The notes under the pieces were generated by a model. It did not search any database. It was not told the origin of the DNA and was given only the letters and a program-made list of their open reading frames with translations. A DNA stretch of 64,000 nt from Atopsyche davidsoni (taxonomy: Eukaryota > Arthropoda > Insecta > Trichoptera > Hydrobiosidae), in assembly GCA_022113835.1 (NCBI GenBank), contig JAILWY010000016.1:7843501-7907500 (forward strand). Direction: 5' to 3'. The position numbers and the translations under genes were made by a program. Positions 38,454-51,150 of this stretch are shown in pieces. Positions within the stretch are counted from its first letter, which is position 1, and each line of letters starts with the position of its first letter.

Positions 38454-40080
38454 GGGAAGCAGCGAAACGTACTTCCGTTTAACTACCTACTTACTCTTTT
38501 AACATGTACCTGTGCGTTTGTTTCTTTATAAAACCCCCCTCTCATATTCAGCTAAATATTAGAGACACACTTTGTACAATATATTACGCGATGAGCTGGT
38601 CTTAATATATTTTCACACAATGCTCGCAACAACAACCGAGAATTGAATGATTGCTGACTTCTGAGTGTATACCAAAGACCAAAAATCAACAATCATTAGT
38701 AATCACTAAATCTAAAATTATTATAGTCTGGTTAAATGTATTAATTATTAAAAAACCGTATGAAATAAAAGGGTCTGATATTCAGCAGATGCAATCAGAA
38801 CCCATGTTAAACAAATAAAATAATAAAAAAATAATAAACAGTTTCTTTAAAATATTCAACAAATTTTTAAATAAGCTTCAATTGTTTTAAAAAAGATTAC
38901 TGATTATAAAAAACTTATCTTAAATATTTGCATTATTGAACAAAAATATTTAAGAAAAATAAATTATATGTGATCACTGTTTTTTTGAAGTCAGCTATTC
39001 ATCATTGAAAGCTTTATAAAATTAAAATGGTAAAGGTTTTCAATTTACGTCAGATGTAAATGTACCAGATATAAAACAAGGAAATGATTTTAAAGAATAT
39101 AAATCTATTTGAAATAGTACAAGTAAAGTTGTTTAATACATATGCGTGTAAATGTATAAATTATCAAGCTATTACATTTTCAGAAAAACAAATACTAGAT
39201 CTTAATTGCCGCAGGTTCGGTTAAAAAATTGTTAACTCAAAGTATAAATTATTAGACCTCTAACCTACGTGTTTTATTTAATATCCCCCGACCCGTGTTA
39301 CATCCAATTAAGAAATGATTTATAGCGAAGGTAGTGAACCCACACAGGCACGAAGAATCTACACTGTAGGTGGACGTGCCAAGTTGAGGAAAAAGCAACA
39401 GACTGACGAGGCGTTATTTCTTCTGCAGGGTAAACAAGTTGGAAAATTAACGAGATACGCTCGCTGTGCGATTTCTTCGTTATTTTTATCTGACATTAAA
39501 CGTTAGTTGCGTTAGAGGTTAATTAAGGAAAATTCTCTTTGTTAATGATAAACTCATCTGTCGTGTTTGTAGAGTTTAGCGGTAAGCCAATTGTAGCTGT
39601 GAATGTCGCTAGATGCCAAAGCTGTGCGATGGGATCGCGAATTCCGATCTCGACTGAAGATCACCGAGAGTCCCATAAGAAAAGCCGTCCTATCGAGAAT
39701 AAAACTAAGCTAAGGGTTTGCATAACCCATTAGTAAACACCACAACTGAGATTACTACTATGGAATAGGATCGTCATGGAGTTGACTTAAAAATGTCTGG
39801 TTTGAGTCTTATCCTTTCTTAATTATATTTATTTTCTCACAAAGTTAATAGTAATATTCTTTTACTCTTTTTGTAATTTTTTTTATCACAGTTTTTATAA
39901 CATCGAATGTTAGAAAAGCCAATAAAATTCTTTAAAGTATACCAAACGCTTATCAAATAAGTAAACGAACCCGTGTAATGTATCAATAAAATTTTACGGA
40001 ATAAACTTTGTTAATATGTCGTATGAGCTAATTAGGGAGAAGGGTGGATCGAGGAAATACAAAGACAGTATATCAAATTG

Positions 40081-40101
40081 CCCCTGCTAATGGGGCAGGG
40101 G
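40081..40101. repeat. GC-rich short hairpin
   Basis: CCCCTGC (40081-40087) pairs with GCAGGGG (40095-40101) around TAATGGG. A TTTT run follows on the plus strand. There is no gene nearby, so a terminator reading is not justified. Confidence 0.6.
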
Positions 40102-40200
40102 TTTTCACTTTATGGGGAACTTTGAATATAAGGGAAAGGTAAACGATATAATTATATTATCAGCCTCAGAAAGGGCCAATTTTTAGCTTTTAATTTAAAT

Positions 40201-40226
40201 ATTAAATACTCTTGAGAGTATTTAAT
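40201..40226. repeat. Perfect 11-bp inverted repeat, 4-nt loop
   Basis: ATTAAATACTC (40201-40211), loop TTGA, GAGTATTTAAT (40216-40226). It lies 100 bp from the hairpin at 40081-40101. There is no other context that explains it. Confidence 0.75.
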
Positions 40227-43200
40227 CTATAAATTTATGACGTAAATATTTATAAAATTAAATTAATGTGTGTTAATTAATTTATTCATTTCGTCAGGTG
40301 GTGTCTTTATGTATTTAAGAAATTAAAGCTTTTAAAGATAAAGATAATTAACGCTTGGTCTGCAATAAACGCAGTTATGGCTTGATGAAGCCTCTGAAAA
40401 ACTCAACATACGAGTATTTCCATGCTTTAAATGAACGTGGTAACTAGTTTCACAATCTTCAACGAATTTTTTTAAATGGAATATTGACAAAGCAACAGCT
40501 TTTGTGTTGAAAATTGCACATCTTAAAGTTTTGAACACTTTTTATGTTTTATTTTTCAGTTCAAGTTTGTTTGCCTGAAATTCGTCATATTGGCATAATT
40601 TTGGACTAACGATTTAAAATTTAAAAAAAAATAGTAATGACAAATCTAGTGTACAAAAATATAAAAACTAAATAAATAACCAAATTATTCTAAGAACTTA
40701 TATTGGTTACAGTCAATATAATTCTTAGTAATAATTTTCTATGAAAAATTGTAAGTAGTCCCATAACAATACAATAGAATTATAATGATGGAAAAAGAAA
40801 TAATAATAGACAATACAATTATGTAATAAATTAGTGAATTTTCACTTCATTACGATCATACTTTTGCAAGCTATCAATACCCGGCGCTAAACCGGCAAGG
40901 CGATGTTACCGAAAAATGAATAACTGCTTTATTAAAGCAAACGTTTGCAAAATAATCTAGCGATTAATTGTGCTTTCTTATGAAAGAAAATAATGACCGG
41001 TTTTTTTTGAAAACCTCCGTCGTCATAAAAATTTCATTACCACGCAGAATAGAATGAATTGAAAATACACTCAAAGCCTTCAAAAATACCCGTTCTCTTT
41101 CATGTTTTCAATTTAATACTTAGCCGAGTGGAATAAATCTGCAGGTGAGTTCTTTGTAACTCTTTAAAACACCGAGACGTTTATTAAGGTTCGTATAAAA
41201 CATGTTTTCTTTGTTAAAAATAAAATATTTATTTTCGAGGTTGTTTACGAGAGACATCTGGATTTGAATCAGCTGAGAGAGGAAATCGATATTCTCTTCA
41301 CAATAAAATCGCCGTGTGAAAACGTATTTGGTATGTATTGATGTTGCGTACCGAGTAAATATTTAATTAGCAAATTTATTATCTTACGCGCATTAAATGA
41401 ATATAGGCAAGACAACACATTTGTTTTTCAATATAAATAAAGCCAAATGACTTTTTAAAGTACTGTAATTTATCATTGATACAGAAAGAGCTGTTTTATC
41501 TTGTAGAAGCATCCATAAACATGAAACTAAAGATCCATCACTGTCTCAATAATATATCTCGGTTGTCTCTTAAATTATTTTGTTTTATTTATATTTATTT
41601 ATAATAATAGCAAACTGCAAACTAACTACGATTGGGAATTTATCATGCTTTGTAATTGAATCGAACTTTTCAAGTGTATAATTATACATTAAAATGTTTT
41701 TGAATAATTGAATTATTAAAAATTTGCAGACGCAGGCAGACAATTTCCAGATAGCTTTGTATGTAAAAAAAACCGAAAAAAAACATTGTTATATTTTTTA
41801 ACAGTATCAGTACGAAATGCACATACGTTGTTATCAACAATAAAGACTACATAGTAGTGACATTCAGTGTATACTTATGCTGTCTAGTTATTCAAATACA
41901 ATGAGAAAGTGGATATAATTGAAGGTTAACTAATGAATAGTTTCTTTTACAAATCTTTTATTATGTTCTTCCTATTATTTATCAGTTTTCTTAATATAAA
42001 AAAACTAACATCGATTTCACTTAGCGCCCTTATATTTTATTCAAATCTTCTGACTTTTGAAGGTTGAATAAAATAAATGAGCTTAAAAATGGACGTACAA
42101 AAAAATCAAATTTTAACGCGCAAAATACATATAGTGATATAATTTTATATAACGCTTAATTTATAAGGGATTATTTTTAATTAAAATTTGAAAACTTTTA
42201 TAATCAAGAGTATGTTTAGTCTTAACAAAATTACAATGATTAAAACATAGATAAAATATTTTAAAAAATAATTAAAATCGTAGTTTAATGATCAAAGTTT
42301 AAAGCCCTGAAAGCACTCAGGCTTTTATTGTATCATGAAAAATATCTGAACTGAAGGAGTTAAATACCTTTTTTTAGTCGAGGGGTGGAAGTTTCCGGTA
42401 ATTGAAGCGAGTATTCTTTTTGTAGAGGCTTTGGTTAAGGGTGGATTTAATATATTGGGCTCATTTATTTTCAATTGTGTAAAATAATAATACATTTCAC
42501 GTTCGGCATTTTAACCTAATAGAACGAGAAAATCACTCAAAAATAAAATTAACTTCCTAAAAAGTGATTTGCCTCGATAGAATAGTCAGGCAGGATTATA
42601 AATTATTTTATACATATATGCTTTTAGAATATATTAAAAAGAATAAACAATTTTATGTCGAATAGATATGAAGATTCTATTTTGATGCTTTCATTTTTAT
42701 ACATAATATATTCTTGAGCATTTCATTTAACACAAATATTTTACTATATACTCGTATGCATCAATAGCAAGCTAATGGAGAGTTTTTGCACAAAAAGGTG
42801 TTCCATCACTTATCTATCCTCTTTAAAGTTTTTCTATCTCGAGAAGGATGCTGTTTACTTCTTTTTAGTTTACACAATGAGAATGCATTAAACGTCACTC
42901 TGCACTTATCTTAAATCATTAACAGTCTATTTACTGACCATTGATTAACCTAAATTTTATGCACTTCAGAATCTAATAAACTAACCATGGCGTATACGTA
43001 AGTACTCAATTTTTAAAAAAAAAAAATTTATAAGCAAGGCTATTTTTTATATTTTACAGTTTGATTAAATATATTACTTTTGAATTTGAAGAAGCTGCTT
43101 AATCAAAATTTAATTTGATCAATGATTTTATACATTATATATACTTTGTATATATTGTCGATAATAAACGAATCGTAAAGTGTAATATTATGTAAAAATG

Positions 43201-44714
43201 CTTTAAAAGTATGTTTATTTATTTAAAATAAGACATCAATTAACTTTATAAAACATTTAATCAATTGCAATCAAAAATTGTGGGACTTGAATTTTTAATA
43301 AAGGCATTTTGTATAAATTAATAATATAAAACTAAATGGCGTCTTATTTTTTAATTAAAGGTTTAATAAAAAAGGTTTGATTTAAACCCTGATATTTTTG
43401 AAGTTTGTCTTATCATTTGTAATTTTTATCGTTTTACAAATTTTAGATAACAATGTTGCTAGTAAAATTATTCTACTCCATCTTTAAATTTTAATAAAAT
43501 TGATGAGAACCTCCGATAAGCATAACAAATTTTGCTTACTGCAGAGAAAATTTAATCCTCGTTCCAAGACATAAATTTCATTAAACTCTTTTCATTTTCT
43601 TTAATGGACCATCCAGTCCAGAATCTCTGTTTTTCTCGTTGCATTAGGTATTTACGTTTACCTACAAATTTTAAATGAAATCTTTTTCTTTTATCTTCTA
43701 TGCCATTGGCATATTCATTAATTTTTCAAAATAGATATTATGATATACGTTGTTTTAAAAAAATAAAACAATTTAATAATATTATGCTACATACATTTTA
43801 TTATTTGTGAGTAAACTTTTTCTTCGTATGAATTTTTTCATACAAAATAGGTCAAATATATCCCTCAAAACTTTATCTATTTTTTACTTATGGGATTTAC
43901 ACAGACTAAGTTTAAGAACAAGAAATTAGTTATCAACCTTCGCCAGTGAATTACTTCGTAATTCAGCGGTTAGCACAGTTGCTTAGAGGCCATAGCCGTA
44001 TTTACCTTAATTTTTATTATAAACAGTTTGATTACATTTAGCATCAATGTGCGAAGCCTCGATCATATAAACTAAATCAGATAATATTTTTTTAAATAAA
44101 CTTATCAATATCCGGACGTTGATTACTCGTAGGCGTAGATTAAATATACGTTTATATCAAATCCATTGTTTTCAAAAGTACTTTGAATAATTAAATTTAA
44201 AAAAAAACAGTCTTCAATATCTTTAAAGTAAGGTTTGGAATAATTTATTTTCATAACCTGTTGGTCAAAATATGTTGCAAATACTGAGATAAAATGTATC
44301 TCCAGGTAAAGGCACATTTATACTTCCCTTCCCTCCGTTTACCCTCGACTGGCTCTAATGCCTCCTACCGCGGGGGTGTTTAGATTTGATAAATTGCACT
44401 GCACAGGAGCCGCAGCTTAAACGGTTATTCAGCACCAGATATAACTCCAGTACAGGTATTGGAAGCCAAAAGTAGACCAACGGAAAAGATATTGTTTAAA
44501 ATAACCCATTGGCTTTCATGTATTTTTTTTTAAATTATTTTCCATAAATTGAGTTTGAGACTAAGTTTTTTTATACACACTTTGTGTTAAATTATAACCA
44601 CAATGTTATAAAACTACTCCCTAAGCTCTTTATTGATATATTTAAGGCTTTAGCACAAAAACTGCATGAAATAAATTTAAATTTAAAATGGCAATAGACG
44701 TTTACTTATTTAAA

Positions 44715-44783
44715 AGGAAATACAAGAGTATATATCTGGAAACCATAGCATTAACATACTATGGTTTCCAGTGCTCTTTTCCT
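44715..44783. ncRNA. 69-nt hairpin, pre-miRNA-like fold
   Basis: A perfect 13-bp inner stem, CTGGAAACCATAG (44736-44748) with CTATGGTTTCCAG (44759-44771), closes a 10-nt loop. Outside it AAGAG pairs with CTCTT and AGGAA with TTCCT, giving 23 paired positions in all. There are asymmetric bulges of 7 against 2 and of 4 against 0. Length and loop size fit an animal microRNA precursor, but the bulges are larger than usual and I recognise no known mature sequence. A foldback transposon end is the alternative. Strand is not assignable. Confidence 0.3.
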
Positions 44784-46067
44784 ACAAAAACATAAGGATA
44801 TTATTTTGTATATTTAAATAAATATTTTAAGAAGAGATTTATTTCTAATGTGTAGAAATATTTCAATGTTTAATTCACAGCGCTGTGAATAAAAAACTCC
44901 AGCTTCTACGACGTAGTATAATTCTCGTAGCCTACCTGCAGTATTTATTCTAGTTTATTATACATATAACTCTCGAACTTATATACATCATGAAAATATT
45001 TCTAATGAATAGGTTTCAATATTTTGTCTGTTCTCACAGTAGGCAAGGGAAATCAAAAGTATTATAAAAAACGATAAAATCTGTTCACTTTGTAGAAATT
45101 GAAATATACTCTTTTTGAATATATTTTAAGCACAAAATATTAAATAAAAACATTCATACAGCAAGATATTTCAATAACAATTTTTTTTAAAAATAAGAGA
45201 TACCCTTTTAATACTTGTTGCTTTGGTAAAAAAAAAACTTAGATCAGAAAAGGTCTTGTAATAAGAAAAAAATATATAAAATATTATATTTCATCGATTT
45301 TGTATAGAGAACAAGGAAAATACATCGGTATCATTTTTTGCGCCCTTTCCCTCCGAATGGGGTATCTTTTATGAGGTTCTATATAATATATTTATTGCGC
45401 GACCCCACACACAGTTGTGCGTTTACCCTTCATTTCTATGCTTGAAGGTTTTAGGACAGTCACAAAAGTATATAGAACCTATAGCTCGTGTGTGATATCT
45501 TAATTAATAATTTGTAGAATATGAGTACGTGTAACTGTTTACATTAATATATGTATATATAATTAAATAATATTACTAAACCTTTATGCTTTTATTTTTT
45601 ACTGTCTACATTTTTCTTTTAAAGGCCTATTTTTATTTAGTTTAAAAAGTGTGTGCGTTTTTTTATCAGATTAAATGATATGTTGATTGAGATTAAATGT
45701 GCATACATATTACATTTTAATTTCTACCATGTTAGTTCTCTGATGCCGTTAAAGTAAAGATATTGATTAAATGATTTATTTGATTTTAATACTATATTTT
45801 AGCAATACTAGCTTATATTTTATTTTATATTGTATGTCACTGTCATCAGGTTTCCTAAATAAAAAAGATTTCAATTTATTCTGAAAATGGAGAGTCATGC
45901 AGTCAGGTATATATGCTTTTACAGATGCTGTATCACCGCTACAAGTAACCCTGACTAGAACAGAATCCTCTCAAAGACTGCAACTATTTCCGGTTTTCTT
46001 TGAGGACAAGAGTCTTAAGTGATGTTTCAAGTTTGTAAAGGATGCGTGGCGGGGTTGAAGTATAACA

Positions 46068-46075
46068 TGACGTCA
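46068..46075. promoter_or_regulatory. CRE palindrome about 560 bp 3' of the channel exon
   Basis: TGACGTCA within the intron, following GGCGGGGTTGAAG. It is the CRE site closest to the channel exon on its downstream side. Confidence 0.4.
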
Positions 46076-46631
46076 GATTAATGAAAGTTGATAGTTTTCC
46101 AACTACTGAGAAACACTTTGTCCCGGTAGAATTCTCCACACATTTACGAGCACGAGAGCAGCGCTTTAATTATAAATTTCAACTTTGATATTTTATTTCT
46201 AATTAAATAAAATTGTTTATTGTAATAAAGCAGCTAGTGAAATTTAAGGCACATAAGAAGCATTCAATTTTTTCAAACATTCAAAACTTTTATGAAAATA
46301 TGTTTTTTATCTATACAGATACAGAGCAATAATTTTCATTGTTTCCAACCATAACCACGCACTCATTTTTCGGAAATTAGAATGCTGAATTAACCGTGAT
46401 CAAATTTGAATTTCAAACCTACATAATTCAATTAGAACCATTAAAGCTGCCTGAGTATTTAAGAGTTGAGAGAGCTGGCTTATTATACTGATAATATAAC
46501 TATCAGTACTTTTGCACAGTACGTTTAGATATTGATCTGTATCCGGCATATGAATTCTAAACCTGGTGTTTTATATTGATTTTTTAAAATAACAAAGTAC
46601 GACAGTAGAGACTTAGAAAATCGGTACTCAC

Positions 46632-46840
46632 TCGGCTTCCTCGATGGTCTCGGTCATGGCAAGGAACACGCAGTTGAGGAGGATGGTGGCCATGACCACG
46701 TAGTCGAACAGCTGATTGGTGCAGAGGTAGATACAGGCGCGCCGCATGGGCGACCACGGGGACCACCAGAAGAAGGCTGATGTCGCCGTGAAACGGTGGA
46801 TGTAGTTCTTGCGAAAGCGCTTTGATACTACGCAAAACGT
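46632..46840 (-). CDS. NaCP60E: Internal exon of a voltage-gated sodium-channel-family alpha subunit, DSC1/NaCP60E-like, start of domain I
   Basis: This exon encodes the join between the cytoplasmic N-terminus and helix S1 of domain I of a four-domain voltage-gated cation channel in the plasma membrane of excitable cells. Read on the minus strand it gives 69 codons plus two bases. Residues 1-8 are TFCVVSKR, followed by a basic stretch with KNYIHRFTAT at 11-20, then WWSPWSPMRRACIYLC at 25-40. A hydrophobic S1 helix covers about 44-62 (LFDYVVMATILLNCVFLAM), and the acidic AMTETIEEA follows. The TF-VVSKR start, the pre-S1 MRR and the TILLNCVFLAM helix fit the insect para/DSC1 family. The pre-S1 IHRFTAT and the post-S1 TETIEEA fit DSC1 (Nav2-type) better than para, from memory of the families. 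The acceptor is a T-rich run ending in AG (46841-46842), and the donor is GTGAGT (46626-46631) in phase 2. GC3 is 57/69 by hand count, very unlike the AT-rich flanks. Family assignment is strong; the choice of DSC1 over para is likely but unaligned. Confidence 0.88.
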
Positions 46841-48311
46841 CTGGAATAAAAAAAAAACAATACATCACATTATGAAAAGCTTCAGAATATGAGCACTACA
46901 ACAAAATAAAAAAATAAAGCAATTATTTTGCTTAAAAAATGCTTAAATGCTTAAAAAAAATATTTACAAGAAAATCTATTGTTCAATGTAGAAAATTGTT
47001 TATTTTAATTAGAGATTTTTAGTTGCAGTTGAAACATTTATATAATAAAATAAGACAAGAGGTACAATTCATAACGTTCATACAAAGCATATTCATATTG
47101 GTAATTCACAAAATAAAATATTCAAAATGATATCGTATAAAAATATATTATAAAGAAATTAGTTTAATAAAGACAAGAAAAAGAGGCATAAAAATCATAT
47201 CTGGGAATATTAGTTGTAATTAACTGCATTTTCAATATTCCAATGCTTTGGTTACTATACTATTATTTTCTAGTGGATTTGATAATGTGATATTATCAAG
47301 GACTATTAATTATATATCATTTAAAATGAAATTTGTTTAATATCATCATTATAAAGTTTATTTTGAAAACTTCTAAAAGGCAAAAGATTCATGTTTTGGA
47401 TTTTTAGTTATTATGCTTTATAATAATCTTTCTTGAAAAAAAATTATAAAGAGATAACCTATCACGAAATTAAATAGATCTTTCTACAATGACTTTTCTA
47501 CATGATTAACAAAATAATAAAAACTTAAAATTCTATCTTCTTTTATATCAATATTTTATCATAATAATTTAACGAATCGCGTCTGAAAAATAAAAATTAA
47601 AGAGTAATGAATTTAGCGAGTTTTACAACCCCTTAAACCTGCGATTCTTTTCAGAGAATATTAATTAAACCCACCCTAGAAAAACAAGGGAAACATTCTA
47701 AGACTGCAGAGACCTCACGCCCGAATAAAATTTAAAAAAAAAAATTTGAAAAGGTTAAGAGAATTTCGACCTTCAAGAAATAAATTTCAATAAACTATAT
47801 AATTTAATAATGATAATGATAACATATAAATCAAATAATTAAATTAAAATTAACAATTTAAAGACATAATTTAAATAATATTATTTGAAAAAAATAATTT
47901 TCTAACATAATATAAAATAAACTGTTTGTAATTTGTATTAATAATCCGGAATATAAAGTTAACCTTTGCCATTTAGTATTTAGCAAAAAACCATTAAAAT
48001 TACAAAAGAAAAATTTCTTAAAAATGAATTAAATTAGAATCATAAAGAAAAATAAAAGCTAAACTTGATTTTTTTATTTATTCAAATGTAATCTAAATGA
48101 GGAATCTGAAAAATCTAAAAACATTCAAAATACCACGAAACTTCAGCATGCAACAAACACCTCGTGATTCCTCACTCGACCGGAACAGGAATTATTCTGC
48201 GCCATACAAGCGAGCGCAAAAGCATTCTTAATTTTGTACCCTTCACGCGAGAAAAATAAGTTCACGTGAATATTCATGGGGGCTGGGGACGCAGGGGTTG
48301 AACAAAGGAAG

Positions 48312-48319
48312 TGACGTCA
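48312..48319. promoter_or_regulatory. CRE palindrome about 1.5 kb 5' of the channel exon
   Basis: TGACGTCA in the island 48150-48360, which also has a TTCACGTGAA E-box palindrome near 48261. No TATA or initiator arrangement is clear enough to call a promoter. Confidence 0.42.
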
Positions 48320-49499
48320 TAAACTCCGCTCAACAGGGATACTAGTCTGAGAACTTTCAACCTGTAAAAGAAAACGGAATATTTCTGTTTTTAATAATGA
48401 ATCTATTACAATAGTACTGTAAATAATGAGCTCGACGTTTAATTAATAATTGATTCAGATGTTTAAGAATATAAAACTTTTAAGGCTAAAAGACACTAGT
48501 GACTTTGATAATAATTATATATTACTCGAATATCTTTTAAATAAATCACTCTCGTATTTCTGATAAGTCTATTATTTTGAAATATAACATTTGATAAGAT
48601 GGCTGGGTAGTGTAATCGAGGGCTGGTATATTTAGAATGAGATAAATTAAGCACAGCAGCGTCGAATAGAGACTGCTGGTGCATTATATTGCAAAAGACC
48701 ATGATCCACTCTTTATTATGATGATAATCATTTGATCAGATCTATATATATTAAGTTATCGTAAATCCTTAACAAGTACTCGTGGTTATTAAGAGGACTT
48801 CAACTGAAAAAACCACAGTGATATTATTATTCAATAATTTTTTTTTTTGTAAGGGTCGTGCATTTATTTCACATTTAACGGTACATTATTTTTGTTAACT
48901 TATATTACTGTCAGATGAATGCAATATTGGTAAATTAAGAATTGGTATATTAACACTTAAGTGCCAATTATAAATAATTCATCGAAACATATAATATTTT
49001 CCGAATATCTCTGAGTCCTTAAACGAGGAATTTGTTCTCATATTTGATATTGCATAATTTAAAACAAGTTTCTCGTTAACGTTTACACTTCAAATATTTA
49101 ATAAGAATATTATGAAGTTTTTGCTAGCAAATGAAAAAATGCCATTCGTATAAATACTCCGGCGGTATTAAAGTTCATATTTCCTTTCAGTATGGTAATA
49201 TGAAACATGACTTCATTGTTTAAAAGTAATTTTGCAGGAATGTATGCTGGGAGTACGATATAAAATTTCAGTGAGAGTCCAGAATAAAAACCTGCAAACA
49301 TTCACAGCCGGCTCGCGAAATTAAAAAAATGTTTAAATTTCAGATAGCAGTCCGCTCCTTCTTTCAGTGGTGAAATATCTATTGTTACTAAAAAAAAAAA
49401 CTACATTTAAATATAAGACAAAATCCATTATTTACCCGGGACCTAGCGATTACGTCGTCTTGATATTTAAATTACCCAGTATATTTTTATTTAGAATTC

Positions 49500-49644
49500 C
49501 GCCTAAAAAAGTACACGGAGCGCGGAAGAAGCGGGGAGCGAAAAAATCTCATTTAAAATCCTACGTGCCAGCGAGCCTGCGAAATTCTCAAAGAAAGTCC
49601 TCTTTTTGCGGCCATCTTCCATTAGCCGAGCCCGGCCTATCACT
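49500..49644. other. GC-richer island with YY1-like site
   Basis: Holds GCGGCCATCTT (49608-49618). It is part of a 105-codon plus-strand open frame whose start is poly-Lys from A runs, so I reject it as a gene. Confidence 0.38.
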
Positions 49645-49750
49645 GTGCCACGCGCTAATGATTATTGCTTCATACACTCTCTAATTTCGCCACCTCTTTA
49701 CTCCTAACCTTTTCTGGGCTCACGTTACAAATTTTACTGCCTCAGGAAGC
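49645..49750 (+). repeat. Diverged local duplication, copy A
   Basis: Shares with 50075-50180, in the same order, TGCCACGC, CTCTaA, TTTC.CCACCTC, CTCCTA, TCTGGGCTC and ACTGCC.AGG. A few small gaps lie between these blocks. Both copies are at the edges of GC-richer patches. Confidence 0.55.
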
Positions 49751-50074
49751 CGTATTGAGAACTGATAGGGGTAGAACAATTTTATTTCATTGTAATCCGA
49801 CGCGTACTAAGCGCAGGATTAAATAAAAAAACTTGCCTTTTAAATTAACTATTAAGCTTATAAAATAAATAATCTAACTTAAGCTGAAAGGTTCTAGGTT
49901 TTATTTATATTTAAACGAACAATAAAATCCAGAGTCTCTTTAAGTTACTCTAAATGGGCGATCGTCAAATTATAAATCATATATTTTTTGTCGGTAATAA
50001 TAAATATGCTTTGATAGTATAATTCGTATTTAATGTAATTCTGCTAGCAAAACATCTTACATAAATCCATTAAG

Positions 50075-50180
50075 ACCTTGCCACGCTATCATTAACGTAA
50101 ACCGCATCTCGCTCTAACGATTTCTCCACCTCGTTATCTCCTAGCTGCTCTGGGCTCTGACACATCGCCGGCACTGCCGA
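50075..50180 (+). repeat. Diverged local duplication, copy B
   Basis: Partner of 49645-49750, offset about 435 bp. The most obvious shared words are TTTCTCCACCTC, TCTCCTAGC and CTCTGGGCTC. Confidence 0.52.
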
Positions 50181-50679
50181 GGCAACAGTAATTGCAAGGA
50201 GGTGCGATGTAGTGCCTTATTTTTTTATCGGAAAGCATGCAAATTAGCTGAGCTAACTGAAACAAAACAATAGCGAGCTAATTACGCTTCGTTACAAAAA
50301 CAGTTCATTAAACGATGTTAATTTGTTATTATAATACTAACGACTTGCTTGCTGGGTTTTCTGCGTTCCCAATTCATTATTGTTAAACTTTTTGCATAAA
50401 AGAAAATGAGCATTGCTATTGGTTATTATCGCTAAATGACATAAGTTGTGTTTATAAAATTCACGAATAAATACTACGTAACAATGTTTGAACAGAAAAC
50501 AGTCAAAAACAAAATAAAAATTATTTAAAAATCTACCGCAGACATACAATGGTAAACCCAAGAGCTTACCCCAAAAACCCATTTCTTGATTAAACAAAAT
50601 TAATGTACGAGTAGATACTACGCACGATTAGCAGAGAAACAACAACGCGAACCAAGTAAATAGATAATTAGTGCGAGGA

Positions 50680-51150
50680 TCAAGCATCAAAGTCAAGAGA
50701 GCACGGCCGAGCAGTTGTGACTGCGTTGCCAGGCAACAAGATGCGGGTTGATATCCCGCATGGCTGCCGCCCCTGCAGCGCTCACGCAGACAAAGGGAGT
50801 ACATCCCCATCGACCTTGCACAAATACACGCGCCGCACAAACTTGCAAATCATTCCGGAAACGGAACAAATCATACGTCACTCTTAAATGTAGACACTGA
50901 CGGAAAGTTCCCCCTAAGTACTGCCAAGTTCTCCGAGGCTCCGCGGGCAACGAACGGATGGCGAGTAATTTCGGTTCGCCGACCAAACTACTGAAGGATT
51001 TTGGGTCAATATTTGTAGACATTTCAGCTTATCTCTGCCGAGCCTCATAATGCGGCCGATAAATTGTTTGGGAGGTTAATAATGTTGTGTAGCTTATCTC
51101 GGATAATTAGCAATTCACATGCGCATGAACTGACATCGACGCGGTGGAAA
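50680..51150. other. Long GC-richer island in the upstream intron
   Basis: Extends from GAGCACGGCCGAGCAG through CATGGCTGCCGCCCCTGCAG to ACATCGACGCGGTGG. Two overlapping minus-strand frames (70 and 109 codons) lack domains and do not resemble channel N-terminus sequence. GTTGCCAGGCAAC (50725) is a near-palindrome of the kind bound by RFX factors (X-box). Confidence 0.42.

Larger units (their letters stand above)
37881..46631 (-). other. Putative large intron downstream of the channel exon
   Basis: No open frame resembles the expected next exon (rest of S1-S2 and the S2-S3 loop of domain I). I looked on the plus strand for the reverse complement of an NPWNWLDF-type codon run and did not see it. 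The stretch is AT-rich with many A and T runs and two short hairpins (40081-40101, 40201-40226). It also has a longer hairpin at 44715-44783, a GC-richer patch at 44325-44470 and a CRE palindrome at 46068-46075. Reading it as intron is an inference from the exon's open donor; the next exon may lie before position 1. Confidence 0.5.
46841..49644 (-). other. Putative intron upstream of the channel exon, proximal part
   Basis: The first bases (46841-46860) are the splice acceptor: AG preceded on the minus strand by a long T run. Beyond it the sequence is AT-rich with no recognisable N-terminal channel exon. The only departures in composition are the island at 48150-48360 with a CRE palindrome and the approach to the island at 49500-49700. 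Confidence 0.5.

Noticed and set aside
40095..40110. Hairpin followed by T run as a terminator
   Set aside because: No bacterial-type gene context; eukaryotic sequence makes intrinsic termination meaningless here.
46584..46868. 94-codon minus-strand frame overlapping the channel exon
   Set aside because: It is an out-of-frame reading that crosses both splice sites; the channel reading has family-conserved residues and proper splice signals.
49367..49684. 105-codon plus-strand frame
   Set aside because: Begins with Lys/Leu from A-rich runs and shows no domain; overlaps a repeat copy and a regulatory-type island.
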